Of a stretch of DNA of 64,000 bases, positions 21,372 to 29,808 are shown piece after piece; position 1 is the first letter of the stretch; every line of letters starts with the position of its first letter. The stretch comes from Actinomycetota bacterium (GTDB lineage: Bacteria; Actinomycetota; Coriobacteriia; Anaerosomatales; PHET01), in NCBI GenBank assembly GCA_029265315.1, contig JAJUJM010000002.1, positions 124,001 through 188,000 on the forward strand, in the 5' to 3' direction. The notes below the pieces were generated by a model, which saw nothing but the letters and a program-made list of their open reading frames with translations, had not been told where the DNA came from and searched no databases. Made by a program: the position numbers and the translations under genes.

Positions 21372-21439
21372 GATAAGTGGTTACCACAGCAAAGGCGCCA
21401 ACGCACGGGTGGAACGCGAGAACACCACGAATGGCATGA

Positions 21440-21475
21440 GAAAGGCCCGGCTGATCGAGATCACCCGGGCCTTTC
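21440..21475 (-). terminator. Terminator after rpsA
   Basis: Perfect 11-bp stem GAAAGGCCCGG / CCGGGCCTTTC with a 14-nt loop that is itself partly self-complementary (TGATC/GATCA). It lies 24 nt past the rpsA stop on the minus strand and is followed by TTTCTCAT-type sequence. It separates rpsA from coaE. Confidence 0.75.
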
Positions 21476-21498
21476 GGCATCGCAGTCGTGACGGCCGT

Positions 21499-22908
21499 CT
21501 ACTCGGCCGCGGTCTCCTCTTCGGCGGCCTCCGCCTCAACGGCAGGCTCCTCATCGGTCTCCGGCTCGGAAGGCTCGTCCGCCTCGACGGCGTCCTCGAC
21601 CTCGGTGACCGCTTCTTCCGCGGCCACGTCGTCGACGAGCGTCTCACCGGCGCTCTCGTCCCCCGCGGCCTCTGCGACGGCCTCGACCTCAGCGCCCTCC
21701 GTCGCGACCGACTCAGCGGCCTCGATCTCGCCCTCACTCTCGGACGCCTCGACCTCCTCGCCCTCCGGAGCCTCGGTCGCGCCGGCGATCTCGATCTCGA
21801 TGCCGAGCGTCTCGGCGGCCGAGCGCATCGACAGTGAGATGCGACGGCGCTCGGTGTCCACGTCCATCACCTTCACATGGACCTTCTGACCGACACTCGT
21901 CACCTGGTCGGGTGTCTCGACGTGGCCCTTGGCCATCTCGGAGATGTGCACGAGGCCCTCGATGCCATCGCCCAGCTCGACGAACGCGCCGAACGGCACG
22001 AGCTTCGTGACCGTTCCCTCGATGATGGACCCGATCGGGAAGTTCTTGACGAGCTGCTTCCACGGGTCCTCGGTCGTCTGCTTGAGGCCCAGCGAGATGC
22101 GCTCGCGGGACAGGTCGACGTCGAGCACCTGCACATTGACCGGGTCGCCGACCTTGACGACCTCGGAGGGGTGGTTGACGTGGCTCCACGACAGCTCGGA
22201 GATGTGCACGAGTCCGTCGATGCCGCCGAGGTCGACGAACGCACCGAAGTCGACGATCGAGCTGACGGTACCGGGCAGGATCATGCCCTTCTGGAGCTTG
22301 CCGAGGATCTCGGCACGCTCGTGCTTGCGGCCCTCCTCGAGCACCACGCGGCGCGAGAGGACGACGTTGTTGCGGTTGCGGTCCATCTCGATGACACGCG
22401 CCTCGAGGCGGCTGCCGAGGTAGGTCGAGAGGTCCTTCACGCGACGAAGGTCCACGAGTGAGGCGGGCAGGAAGCCGCGCAGGCCGATGTCGATGATGAG
22501 ACCGCCCTTGACGACCTCGATGACCTCGCCTTCGACGTCCTCGCCGGACTCGAACTTCTCCTCGACCTTGTGCCACGCACGCTCGTACTCGGCGCGCTTC
22601 TTGGACAGGATGAGGCGCCCGTCCTTGTCCTCCTTCTGGAGGACAAGCGCTTCGATCTCGTCGCCCACCGAGACGATCTCGGACGGATTGGCATCCTTGC
22701 GGATCGACAGCTCGCGGGCCGGGATGACTCCCTCGGACTTGTAGCCGATGTCGAGCAGGACCTCATCGCGCTCGACACGCACGACCTTGCCGTGCACCAG
22801 ATCGCCGTCATCGAATTCGGTGAGCGTACCGTCGATGAGTGCTTCCATCTCCTCGGCGGTGTACTCGGTCTGCTCGATGACCGTGCCGTTCTGCTCCTGG
22901 TCGCTCAC
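21499..22908 (-). CDS. rpsA: 30S ribosomal protein S1
   Basis: RNA-binding ribosomal protein, 469 residues with four S1 (OB-fold) repeats at roughly 30-95, 113-180, 198-265 and 283-352. The third and fourth are most conserved (VDFGAFVDLGGIDGLVHISE, VPFGAFVELG). An unstructured Glu/Ala-rich tail of about 110 residues completes the protein. Four repeats plus a tail is the Gram-positive/actinobacterial pattern rather than the six-repeat enterobacterial form. The GTG start was chosen (AAAGGGG upstream, begins VSDQEQ). The upstream leader has an unusual tandem repeat and a TATACT promoter element. Confidence 0.95.
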   Translation of the reverse strand: MSDQEQNGTVIEQTEYTAEEMEALIDGTLTEFDDGDLVHGKVVRVERDEVLLDIGYKSEGVIPARELSIRKDANPSEIVSVGDEIEALVLQKEDKDGRLILSKKRAEYERAWHKVEEKFESGEDVEGEVIEVVKGGLIIDIGLRGFLPASLVDLRRVKDLSTYLGSRLEARVIEMDRNRNNVVLSRRVVLEEGRKHERAEILGKLQKGMILPGTVSSIVDFGAFVDLGGIDGLVHISELSWSHVNHPSEVVKVGDPVNVQVLDVDLSRERISLGLKQTTEDPWKQLVKNFPIGSIIEGTVTKLVPFGAFVELGDGIEGLVHISEMAKGHVETPDQVTSVGQKVHVKVMDVDTERRRISLSMRSAAETLGIEIEIAGATEAPEGEEVEASESEGEIEAAESVATEGAEVEAVAEAAGDESAGETLVDDVAAEEAVTEVEDAVEADEPSEPETDEEPAVEAEAAEEETAAE

Positions 22909-22955
22909 TTCGGTGGACCCCTTTCGAACTCGGGGCCCCAACGTTCATGTCCGTC

Positions 22956-23025
22956 GCCTACAGGGAGTCGTCGCCTACGTAGTAGTCCGTCGCCTACAGG
23001 TGCCTACATGTCCTTCGGGGCCTAC
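22956..23025. repeat. Five short GCCTAC/GTAGGC repeats in the rpsA leader
   Basis: Five copies of GCCTAC on the plus strand begin at 22956, 22973, 22992, 23002 and 23020; three are preceded by GTC (GTCGCCTAC). Spacing is irregular (10-19 bp). In the rpsA transcript they read GTAGGC and sit between the probable promoter and the start codon. I see no coding capacity; they may bind a regulator or form leader RNA structure. Confidence 0.6.
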
Positions 23026-23067
23026 ACGTGTCATGGCGCCAGCGGATTCTGGCGCACCGAGTGGCAA

Positions 23068-23073
23068 GTATAG
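23068..23073 (-). promoter_or_regulatory. Probable -10 element of rpsA
   Basis: TATACT on the minus strand about 160 nt upstream of the rpsA start. The -35 region (TGGCAT with a 17-nt spacer) is poor. The remainder of the 22909-23163 interval holds only the GCCTAC repeats and no recognisable gene. Confidence 0.4.
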
Positions 23074-23163
23074 CGTGCTCACGGTACGAATGCCAGCGCC
23101 CACGCGTCCGGTGTAGCCATACTTCACACACCCCGTCTTCATCGCGAGACAGAGTGCATCGAC

Positions 23164-24063
23164 TCAGTCATCAAACACGGTGAGCAACTGCGCGTAGTCC
23201 CGGTTCAGCTGGTCGAAGGTGAACGGTTCGCGGGGACAGTGGTAGTCGAAATCCCACGTCTCCACGGTCAGGTTCGCGAAGTTCTCCGTGACGAAGCGAA
23301 ACGAGGTGTCGTAATCGAGCAACGGATCTCGGGCCGACATGCCGAAGAAGCACGGCTGTGGGTACGGACCGGCGAGGTCGGCCGCGTCGGTGGAGAGGAT
23401 CTCGCGCACTTGCGCGGACAAGGTGTCGAACGCTGAATCAGAGAATGCGAGGAGCCGTTCGCGCAGGTCCGCTGTGGTCTCGTACTTGCCCACCGTCGTC
23501 GCGAACCAGACGAACGAATCGACTGCGTGCGGGTCACGCATGATCTTGAGCCACGCCGCCCGACCCAGACGGTGGCCCGTCGACCGCACGGCGGCCTTGA
23601 CCGCTCCCAGCTTGACAGGGTTGTGACGCAAGCCGGCACGTGCGACGAACGGCGAGAGCATCACGACACGACTGATTCTGTCCCCGAGCCGGCGCAAGGT
23701 CTTCAAGGCCAGGACTCCGCCGAACGAGAAGGCCATCAGTGTGACCCGGTGGAGCCCAAGGGCATCCATGAGCTGCTCGATGGTCTCGGCCACGAGGTCG
23801 CTCGAATACGCGGTCGCAAACGGCGTGCTTCCGCCGTGACCGGGAAGCTCGAAGAAGTAGGTCTCGTAACGCTGGCCCACGAAATGGATGAATGGCAACC
23901 AGTCGTCGATGCGCGAGATCGTCGCCGGGACGATGATGAGGGGTTCGCCACTCCCGCACTTCGCGTACGACAGAGTCGTCAGGGACAGCTGTATGCGATG
24001 ACGGTCCTCACGGGGCAAGAGGCGCGCACGCGTGGGTGACGCCATCAGAAGTGGTGGATTCAC
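23164..24063 (-). CDS. Alpha/beta-fold hydrolase
   Basis: A 299-residue alpha/beta hydrolase with no clear substrate. Visible are the oxyanion/strand-3 region EPLIIVPATISRID, ELPGHGGST, the nucleophile elbow MAFSFGGVLAL (Ser in AxSxG rather than GxSxG), a probable acid in SARDPLLD and a late His in DYHCPRE. The start is uncertain: GTG at 24063 or ATG 18 nt inside; neither has a strong ribosome binding site. It lies 44 nt downstream of polA and may be cotranscribed. Confidence 0.82.
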   Translation of the reverse strand: MNPPLLMASPTRARLLPREDRHRIQLSLTTLSYAKCGSGEPLIIVPATISRIDDWLPFIHFVGQRYETYFFELPGHGGSTPFATAYSSDLVAETIEQLMDALGLHRVTLMAFSFGGVLALKTLRRLGDRISRVVMLSPFVARAGLRHNPVKLGAVKAAVRSTGHRLGRAAWLKIMRDPHAVDSFVWFATTVGKYETTADLRERLLAFSDSAFDTLSAQVREILSTDAADLAGPYPQPCFFGMSARDPLLDYDTSFRFVTENFANLTVETWDFDYHCPREPFTFDQLNRDYAQLLTVFDD

Positions 24064-24107
24064 TGACTGCTTTCATGGACGGGGGCCTTGGCTCGGCGAG
24101 AAGCATA

Positions 24108-26798
24108 CTACTTCGCGCTCGCCCAGTCTGGCCCGCTCGCGACGGTGACTTCGAGTGGCACCGCCAGCTCGGCCACACCGCCCATCGCTCGCGTGACCAT
24201 CGCCGTGAGGCGCGGGACCTCGCCCGGTGGGGCCTCGAACACCAACTCGTCGTGCACCTGCAGCACCATGCGGCTCTCGAACCCCTCGGTTCGCAACCTG
24301 CGATCGACCTCGACCATGGCAAGCTTCATGATGTCGGCGGCGCTTCCCTGCATGGGGTGGTTCATCGCAGTACGCTCGCCGAACGCACGGAGATTGTGGT
24401 TGCCGGACTTGAGCTCGGGAATCCTGCGTTTGCGTCCGAACATGGTGGTCGCGAAGCCGTCGCGGTGAGCAGCGGCCACCGTCTCGTCGAGATACTCGCG
24501 TACGCGCGGATACGCTGCGTAGTAGCGGTCGATCATCGCCTGAGCCTCCGCGTTGCTGATCTTGAGCGACTCGGCCAACCCATGGGCGGTCTGTCCGTAG
24601 ACGATGCCGAAGTTCACCGCCTTCGCTCGGGCCCGCATCCCCGGCTCGACCGACGAGACATCCACCCCGAAGACGCGCGCCGCCGTCGCCGCGTGGAAGT
24701 CCGCACCGCTGGTGAACGCCTCGATCAGCCCTTCGTCTCCCGACAGGTGTGCCAATATGCGCAGCTCTATCTGACTGTAGTCGGCGCTGACCATCACATC
24801 GCCCGGACGCGCAGGAACGAAGGCGGCGCGGATCCTGCGTCCGAGCTCCGTTCTGACAGGGATGTTCTGCAGGTTCGGATTGCTCGAGGACAGGCGACCC
24901 GTCGCCGCCACCGTCTGGTTGAACGTGGTGTGCAGCCTCCCGTCGCCGCCAACGAGGCGCGGCAACGCGTCGATGTAGGTGCTCTTGAGCTTGGTCAGCT
25001 CGCGATACGCGACGATCTTCTCGGCGATCGGGTGCAGAGGGGCGAGCGTCGCAAGCACGCCCGCGTCCGTCGAGTAGCCCGTCTTCGTCTTCCTCTGGAC
25101 AGGCAGCCCCAGCTTGTCGAAGAGGACCTCGGAGAGCTGTTTAGGCGAATCGATGAGGAACTCGCATCCTGCGAGCCCGTATATCTGCTCGCGCAGGGCA
25201 TCGATACCGGCTTCGGCCTCGTCGGCGAGCGCAGCCAGAACCGTCGTGTCGAGCCCGACGCCGGCGCGCTCCATCCGGGCGAGCACAGGAACGAGGGGCA
25301 TCTCGATGGCCCACATCACGTGCTCGGAGCCGTCCTCGGCGAGTCTGCGCTCGAGCACGTCAGCGAGCTCCAACGTCGCCCGAGCGACGGCGGCCGCATC
25401 CTGCCGCCCGTCCGTGACCACCGACAACGGGACGCCGAGGTGGTCAGCCGCAAGGCTCGCCACACCGTAGTCCGAACGGTTGGACTCCAACAGATACGCC
25501 GCTATCCCGACATCGAAGAGACGGTCCGTGGGCACGTCAAGAACGGCGTCGATGCACGGTTTGGACTCGTCGGCTGGGCAGACCTCGTGCAGCAGCGCTT
25601 TGAGATCCGCCGACGCGACAGGGGCGCTCTCCAGCAGGCGGAGGAGCACCTCGCCCACCTCCTGCCCCCCGACGACCAACGTATCGTCGGGACCCGCGAC
25701 CGCCAGGTCTTTGGCGTCGTCGAACAGGTTCTCACACGCCGCCCCGAGCGCGACCCCGAGCCTCGGGACCGGCTGCAGGGACAGAAGGCGCTCGAGCAAC
25801 TCCTCAGCGGCAGCGCCGGTCAGGCAGGGCGCTTGGAGTCGGCTTCCCGCGTCGGACGAATCCGATACGGCTGAGGCCTGGTCCCCCTCGCCGAGCGCTG
25901 ACCGGTTCCCGCCGGCGCTGTCCGCCAAGGCCAGAACACGGTCCAGCAGAGTCGTGAAGCGCAACTCGGCGAAAGCGTCAGCGACACGCCGCGGGTCGAA
26001 GGTCCCGAATCGCACCGTCACCGGATCGATATCGATAGCCACATCCCTGACTATGGTGGCCACCGTACGGCTCGCCAGCGCCTCGTCTTCGTGGGCCACC
26101 AGGCTTTCGCCGAGCTTGCCCCTGATCTCGCCGGCCGCCGCCGCGGCCAGCACGGACTCAAGCGTGCCGTATTCGCGGATCAGCTTGGCCGCCGTCTTCT
26201 CGCCCACCCCCGGCACACCCGGTATGTTGTCGCTCGTGTCCCCTTTGAGGCCAAGGTAGTCGGGAACCTGCGCGGGAGTGATCCCGTAGCGCTCGACGAC
26301 CTCATCAGGTCCCATCACCGTGATGTCGGTGATGCCCTTGCGGGTCGTCACCACGCGGACACGCTCAGTGACCAACTGGAACGCGTCACGGTCCCCCGTG
26401 ACCAGTAACATCCGCAGGCCCGCTTCATCCCCACGGGCCGCCAGCGTGCCGAGAATGTCGTCTCCCTCCCACCCATCGCACTCTACGATCGGTACGTCGA
26501 GCGCGGACAGGAGCTCCTTGACCATGGGGAACTGGACCTTGAGCGCTTCGGCCGTCGGCGGCCGGTGCACCTTGTACTGCGCGAGCGCTTCCACTCGGAA
26601 CGCGGGCTTGCCTCGGTCGAATGCGACGATGACACCGTCAGGACGGAGTTCAGATACCAGTTTGACGAGCATGGACATGAACCCGAAGACCGCGTTGGTG
26701 GGCCTGCCGTCCGGCGCTGTCATCGTCTCAGGCAGCGCATGGAACGCACGGTGGAGCAGACTGTTGCCATCGATGACGGCGATGGTGCGTTCAGGCAT
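24108..26798 (-). CDS. polA: DNA polymerase I
   Basis: Repair and Okazaki-fragment-processing polymerase, 896 residues. In order: an N-terminal 5'-3' exonuclease (residues 1-290; VIDGNSLLHRAFHALP, DRDAFQLV, GLKGDTSDNIPG), a middle 3'-5' exonuclease-like domain (about 320-480) and a family A polymerase (about 520-896). The polymerase has motif A SADYSQIELRILAHLSGD, motif B KAVNFGIVYG and motif C VHDELVFE. In the middle domain the Exo I DxE is not recognisable (PRLGVALGA at the expected place), so proofreading is probably lost, as in several Gram-positive Pol I enzymes. Confidence 0.96.
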   Translation of the reverse strand: MPERTIAVIDGNSLLHRAFHALPETMTAPDGRPTNAVFGFMSMLVKLVSELRPDGVIVAFDRGKPAFRVEALAQYKVHRPPTAEALKVQFPMVKELLSALDVPIVECDGWEGDDILGTLAARGDEAGLRMLLVTGDRDAFQLVTERVRVVTTRKGITDITVMGPDEVVERYGITPAQVPDYLGLKGDTSDNIPGVPGVGEKTAAKLIREYGTLESVLAAAAAGEIRGKLGESLVAHEDEALASRTVATIVRDVAIDIDPVTVRFGTFDPRRVADAFAELRFTTLLDRVLALADSAGGNRSALGEGDQASAVSDSSDAGSRLQAPCLTGAAAEELLERLLSLQPVPRLGVALGAACENLFDDAKDLAVAGPDDTLVVGGQEVGEVLLRLLESAPVASADLKALLHEVCPADESKPCIDAVLDVPTDRLFDVGIAAYLLESNRSDYGVASLAADHLGVPLSVVTDGRQDAAAVARATLELADVLERRLAEDGSEHVMWAIEMPLVPVLARMERAGVGLDTTVLAALADEAEAGIDALREQIYGLAGCEFLIDSPKQLSEVLFDKLGLPVQRKTKTGYSTDAGVLATLAPLHPIAEKIVAYRELTKLKSTYIDALPRLVGGDGRLHTTFNQTVAATGRLSSSNPNLQNIPVRTELGRRIRAAFVPARPGDVMVSADYSQIELRILAHLSGDEGLIEAFTSGADFHAATAARVFGVDVSSVEPGMRARAKAVNFGIVYGQTAHGLAESLKISNAEAQAMIDRYYAAYPRVREYLDETVAAAHRDGFATTMFGRKRRIPELKSGNHNLRAFGERTAMNHPMQGSAADIMKLAMVEVDRRLRTEGFESRMVLQVHDELVFEAPPGEVPRLTAMVTRAMGGVAELAVPLEVTVASGPDWASAK

Positions 26799-26899
26799 CT
26801 GGCACCTTTCGGGAAGATAGTCCGTGTCACGCAGCGCGTCGTGTCCGGACGCATGCGTCCTTCGAGTGTACCCGAGCCATCCGACACGGGAAGGCTGAC

Positions 26900-27472
26900 A
26901 TGGGCTTCTTCAACTGGGCCGCTCCGCTCTTCCACCTGTTCGCAGACCGCTGGAGCGAACAGCACGTCGCCGACATAGCCGATGAGCTTCGGCCGTATGT
27001 GCAAGGACGGGCAGGACTGCTCGACATCGGCGGCGGCACCGGAGCTCTGGCGTCGCGGCTCGCCGATGCAATCCCCGCGCGCGTCACGGTGCTCGACCCT
27101 GCGCCTGAGATGCTGCGCTACGTTCCGGACCACCCGGACGTGACACCGGTCGTGGGTCACGCCGAGGCGATGCCGTTCGATGATGACGCCTTCGATGCGG
27201 CCATCATCTCAGACGCCTTCCACCACTTTCGAGACCAACCCGGCGCCGTCCGCGAGATCGCTCGCGTGGTGAGGGCCGGAGGCGCACTTCTCATCCTCGA
27301 GTACGACCCTGACGCGATCAGGCCCATCGTGTGGGCCGAGCGCTTGCTGGGCGAACCGGCGGCATTCTTTTGTCCTGATGACCTGTGCGCCTTCCTCGAT
27401 CGGCACGGGATCACAGGCCGCTGCGTGTCGACCTCCCCCCGCACCTACTACTTCCTGGGCGATGTGAGATGA
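26900..27472 (+). CDS. Class I SAM-dependent methyltransferase
   Basis: A 190-residue methyltransferase of the UbiE/MenG-like superfamily. Motif I is LLDIGGGTGAL, followed by an acidic strand-2 end (VLDPAPEML), AEAMPFDDDAFD and FHHF. The N terminus (FNWAAPLFH) resembles small quinone or lipid methyltransferases. Substrate unknown. It is divergent from polA and convergent with the GlnR-like regulator. Confidence 0.85.
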   Translation: MGFFNWAAPLFHLFADRWSEQHVADIADELRPYVQGRAGLLDIGGGTGALASRLADAIPARVTVLDPAPEMLRYVPDHPDVTPVVGHAEAMPFDDDAFDAAIISDAFHHFRDQPGAVREIARVVRAGGALLILEYDPDAIRPIVWAERLLGEPAAFFCPDDLCAFLDRHGITGRCVSTSPRTYYFLGDVR

Positions 27473-27529
27473 ACGGGCGCGACCCTCTCACCGTCAGGAC
27501 GCGACCGATGTCTTCTTGATGCCGTCGCC

Positions 27530-28195
27530 TTACGCGTTCCAGAGGTAACCCACATTGCGAACGGTCTCGAGCCGGCGCGAGAGCTCAGCCCCCAGCTTCG
27601 CCCGGATGCGTCGCACGTGCACGTCCACGGTGCGTGACCCGCCGTAGTAGTCACTCCCCCACACACGGCGCAGCAGCACCTCTCGCGAGTACGTCCTCCC
27701 CGGATGGGTCACCAGGAAGGCGAACAGCGCGTACTCGAGATACGTGAAGTCGATCGGCTCGCCGTCCACATGCGCTTGGTAGGTGGCGAGATTCAGCGTC
27801 AGGTTCTCGACGCGTATCAGCTCCTGCCTGGCCACCTCTTCGCCGGGCCACAGCAGGTTACGAACCCGGACCGCGAGCTCTTCAGACGAACTCCCACGCA
27901 CAAGGAAGTCACTCGGAATCCTGACCGGTAGACGCAGACTGGCCAGCGCGTCCGGCTCGACCACGACGAACAGCCGGGTCTCGACGCCCTCGGCCGCCGC
28001 GTCTTCGACCGCGTGGATCAACGCCTCGGGATTGCGCCCCCCGTCGAGGACCACGAGCTCGACGGAACCGCCCAGGATGCGGCGGGGCAGCTCGGCGAGC
28101 GGGCAGTCCTCCACCACGACGTCGAGCCCGTCAAGGGGCGAGCGGATCCAGGCCCGTGTGAGGTCATCGTCAGAAGCTATGAGCACGTGGCGCAT
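27530..28195 (-). CDS. GlnR-like OmpR-family transcriptional regulator (orphan)
   Basis: 221 residues: an N-terminal receiver-like domain (about 1-115) and a C-terminal winged-helix DNA-binding domain (about 125-221; FTYLEYALFAFLV, SREVLLRRVWG, RTVDVHVRRIRAKLG, VRNVGYLW). The receiver lacks most acidic-pocket residues but keeps an Asp at the strand-3 end (LVVLDGG), the condition described for actinobacterial GlnR. No kinase is adjacent. It lies directly downstream of glnA, supporting a nitrogen-regulator role, and a matching GAAAC-n6-GAAAC repeat precedes glnA and amt. The ATG at 28195 is given; a GTG at 28201 has a better-spaced GGGAG. Confidence 0.75.
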   Translation of the reverse strand: MRHVLIASDDDLTRAWIRSPLDGLDVVVEDCPLAELPRRILGGSVELVVLDGGRNPEALIHAVEDAAAEGVETRLFVVVEPDALASLRLPVRIPSDFLVRGSSSEELAVRVRNLLWPGEEVARQELIRVENLTLNLATYQAHVDGEPIDFTYLEYALFAFLVTHPGRTYSREVLLRRVWGSDYYGGSRTVDVHVRRIRAKLGAELSRRLETVRNVGYLWNA

Positions 28196-28235
28196 GTGCA
28201 CGATTCTATCGCTCCCATCGGTCACGTGAACGACA

Positions 28236-28265
28236 GGCGCCGGACGGGTCTGCCCGCCCGGCGCC
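28236..28265 (-). terminator. Terminator after glnA
   Basis: GGCGCCGG pairs with CCGGCGCC, enclosing a second stem CGGG/CCCG with a TCTG loop. It lies about 30 nt past the glnA stop on the minus strand. The tail is only modestly T-rich (TGTCGTTC), so partial readthrough into the GlnR-like gene is possible. Confidence 0.6.
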
Positions 28266-28296
28266 GTTGCCGTGCTGCACGGAGTGGGGCCCGCGA

Positions 28297-29628
28297 CTAG
28301 ATCACACTGAGATAGCGGTCCATCTCCCACGGGGTGACGTGCTTGATGTAGTCGGCCCACTCGGCCTTCTTGTTCTCGGCGTAGAAGGTGTGGATATGCT
28401 CGCCGAGGATCTCCTTCATGGTCTCCGAGGCCTCGAAGAGCTCGATCGCCTCGCCGAGGTTCTTCGGCAGCGTCTTGATGCCGGCGGCCTCAAGCTCCTC
28501 GTGGGTCATCTCGAAGATGTCGTTGGTCGCCTCAGGCATGAGCTCCAGCTCCTCCTCGATGCCCTTCAAGCCGGCGCCGAGCATGACCGCGAAGGCGAGG
28601 TAGGGGTTGCAGGACGGGTCCGGCGAACGAAGCTCGATGCGGGTCGCGGCCTCCTTGCCGGGCTTGTAGAGCGGCACGCGCACCATCGCGGACCGGTTGC
28701 GCTGGGCCCATGAGACGTAGGTCGGGGCCTCGTAGCCGGGCACCAGGCGCTTGTAGGAGTTCACAAGCGGGTTCGTGACCGCGCAGAACTCAGGCGCGTA
28801 CTTCAGCAGGCCGGCGATGTAGTGCTTCGCGACCTTTGAGAGGTGTGTGGGGTCGTTGGCGTCGTAGAACGCGTTGCCGTCCTTGGTCCACAGCGACTGG
28901 TGCGTGTGCATACCGGAGCCGTTCTGGCCCTCGATGGGCTTGGGCATGAAGGTGGCGTAGACGCCGTTCGCGTACGCGATCTCCTTGACGACGAGCCGGT
29001 ACGTCATGACGTTGTCGGCCATCGTCAGAGCATCAGCGTAACGCAGGTCGATCTCGTGCTGCGAAGGTGCGACCTCGTGATGCGAGTACTCGACCGGGAT
29101 GCCCATCTTCTCGAGGGTCAGCACCGTCTCGCGACGCAGGTCGCTCGCGATGTCGAGCGGCGTCAGGTCGAAGTAGCCGCCCTTGTCGAGGATCTCGGTT
29201 CCCTGGTCATCGGCGAAGTAGAAGAACTCGAGCTCAGGACCGACGTACATGGTGTAGCCCATGTCCGCCGCCTTCTTGAGCATCCGCTTGAGCGCGTAGC
29301 GAGGATCGCCCTCGAAGGGGGTCCCGTCGGGCTTGGTCACATCGGCGAACAGCCGTGCGACACCCTGCTCCTCGGGGCGCCACGGTATGATCTGGAACGT
29401 GCTCGCATCCGGGAAGGCGACCATGTCGGACTCCTCGATGCGGGTGAAGCCGTCGATGGACGAGCCGTCGAAGCCCATGCCCTCTTCGAACGCTCCCTCG
29501 AGCTCGCTGTCGGTGACGGCGAAGGACTTCAGTACGCCCAGGACGTCGGTGAACCAGAAGCGGATGAACTTGATGTTCCGCTCCTCCACCGTCTTGAGGA
29601 CGTAGTCCTTGTCGAATGACATCGGCAT
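28297..29628 (-). CDS. glnA: Glutamine synthetase type I
   Basis: ATP-dependent ligation of ammonia to glutamate, 443 residues. Visible are FTDVLGVLKS, MGFDGSSIDGF, the metal-binding GPELEFF, NGSGMHTHQSLW and the ATP-site region KPGKEAATRIELRSPDPS. The length and the absence of the adenylylated-Tyr NLYDLP segment mark the GSI-alpha subgroup, so control by GlnE adenylylation is not expected. The start follows GGGAGG with 8-nt spacing. The leader has a 7-bp hairpin just before the ribosome binding site (29651-29669), and upstream lie three GAAAC half-sites. Confidence 0.97.
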   Translation of the reverse strand: MPMSFDKDYVLKTVEERNIKFIRFWFTDVLGVLKSFAVTDSELEGAFEEGMGFDGSSIDGFTRIEESDMVAFPDASTFQIIPWRPEEQGVARLFADVTKPDGTPFEGDPRYALKRMLKKAADMGYTMYVGPELEFFYFADDQGTEILDKGGYFDLTPLDIASDLRRETVLTLEKMGIPVEYSHHEVAPSQHEIDLRYADALTMADNVMTYRLVVKEIAYANGVYATFMPKPIEGQNGSGMHTHQSLWTKDGNAFYDANDPTHLSKVAKHYIAGLLKYAPEFCAVTNPLVNSYKRLVPGYEAPTYVSWAQRNRSAMVRVPLYKPGKEAATRIELRSPDPSCNPYLAFAVMLGAGLKGIEEELELMPEATNDIFEMTHEELEAAGIKTLPKNLGEAIELFEASETMKEILGEHIHTFYAENKKAEWADYIKHVTPWEMDRYLSVI

Positions 29629-29718
29629 GCGCGCAACCTCCCTTTCTCACGGCACGCTCGTCGCGTGCCCGCCGGTGACGTCATCTGATACGTCGTGGCA
29701 GGAAGATACAGGCTCAAT

Positions 29719-29740
29719 GTTTCGGAGATGTTTCGGTTTC
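29719..29740 (-). promoter_or_regulatory. GAAAC half-site cluster upstream of glnA, putative GlnR-like operator
   Basis: On the glnA coding strand three GAAAC half-sites occur; two are separated by exactly 6 nt (29719-29734) and the third lies 1 nt upstream of them. The pair matches the site upstream of amt (3302-3317) in spacing, orientation and flanks (CGAAAC-n5-CGAAACA). It lies 10 nt upstream of a -10-like TATCTT (29703-29708), a position suited to an activator. Confidence 0.55.
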
Positions 29741-29764
29741 ATTCGGGCTTTGCGGACGAAAGGA

Positions 29765-29786
29765 AAGGCCCGCCGGAGCGGGCCTT
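29765..29786 (-). terminator. Terminator after the glutamate synthase operon
   Basis: AAGGCCCGC / GCGGGCCTT, 9 bp with a 4-nt loop, starting 23 nt past the stop of the last operon gene. On the minus strand it is followed by TTCCTTTCG. It separates the operon from the glnA promoter. Confidence 0.75.
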
Positions 29787-29808
29787 GGGTTGGTGAAGCT
29801 TCATCGGC

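Noticed and set aside
29651-29669. ANTAR-like hairpin in the glnA leader
   Set aside because: The 7-bp stem has a 5-nt loop (GACGA), there is no second hairpin and no terminator before the start codon.
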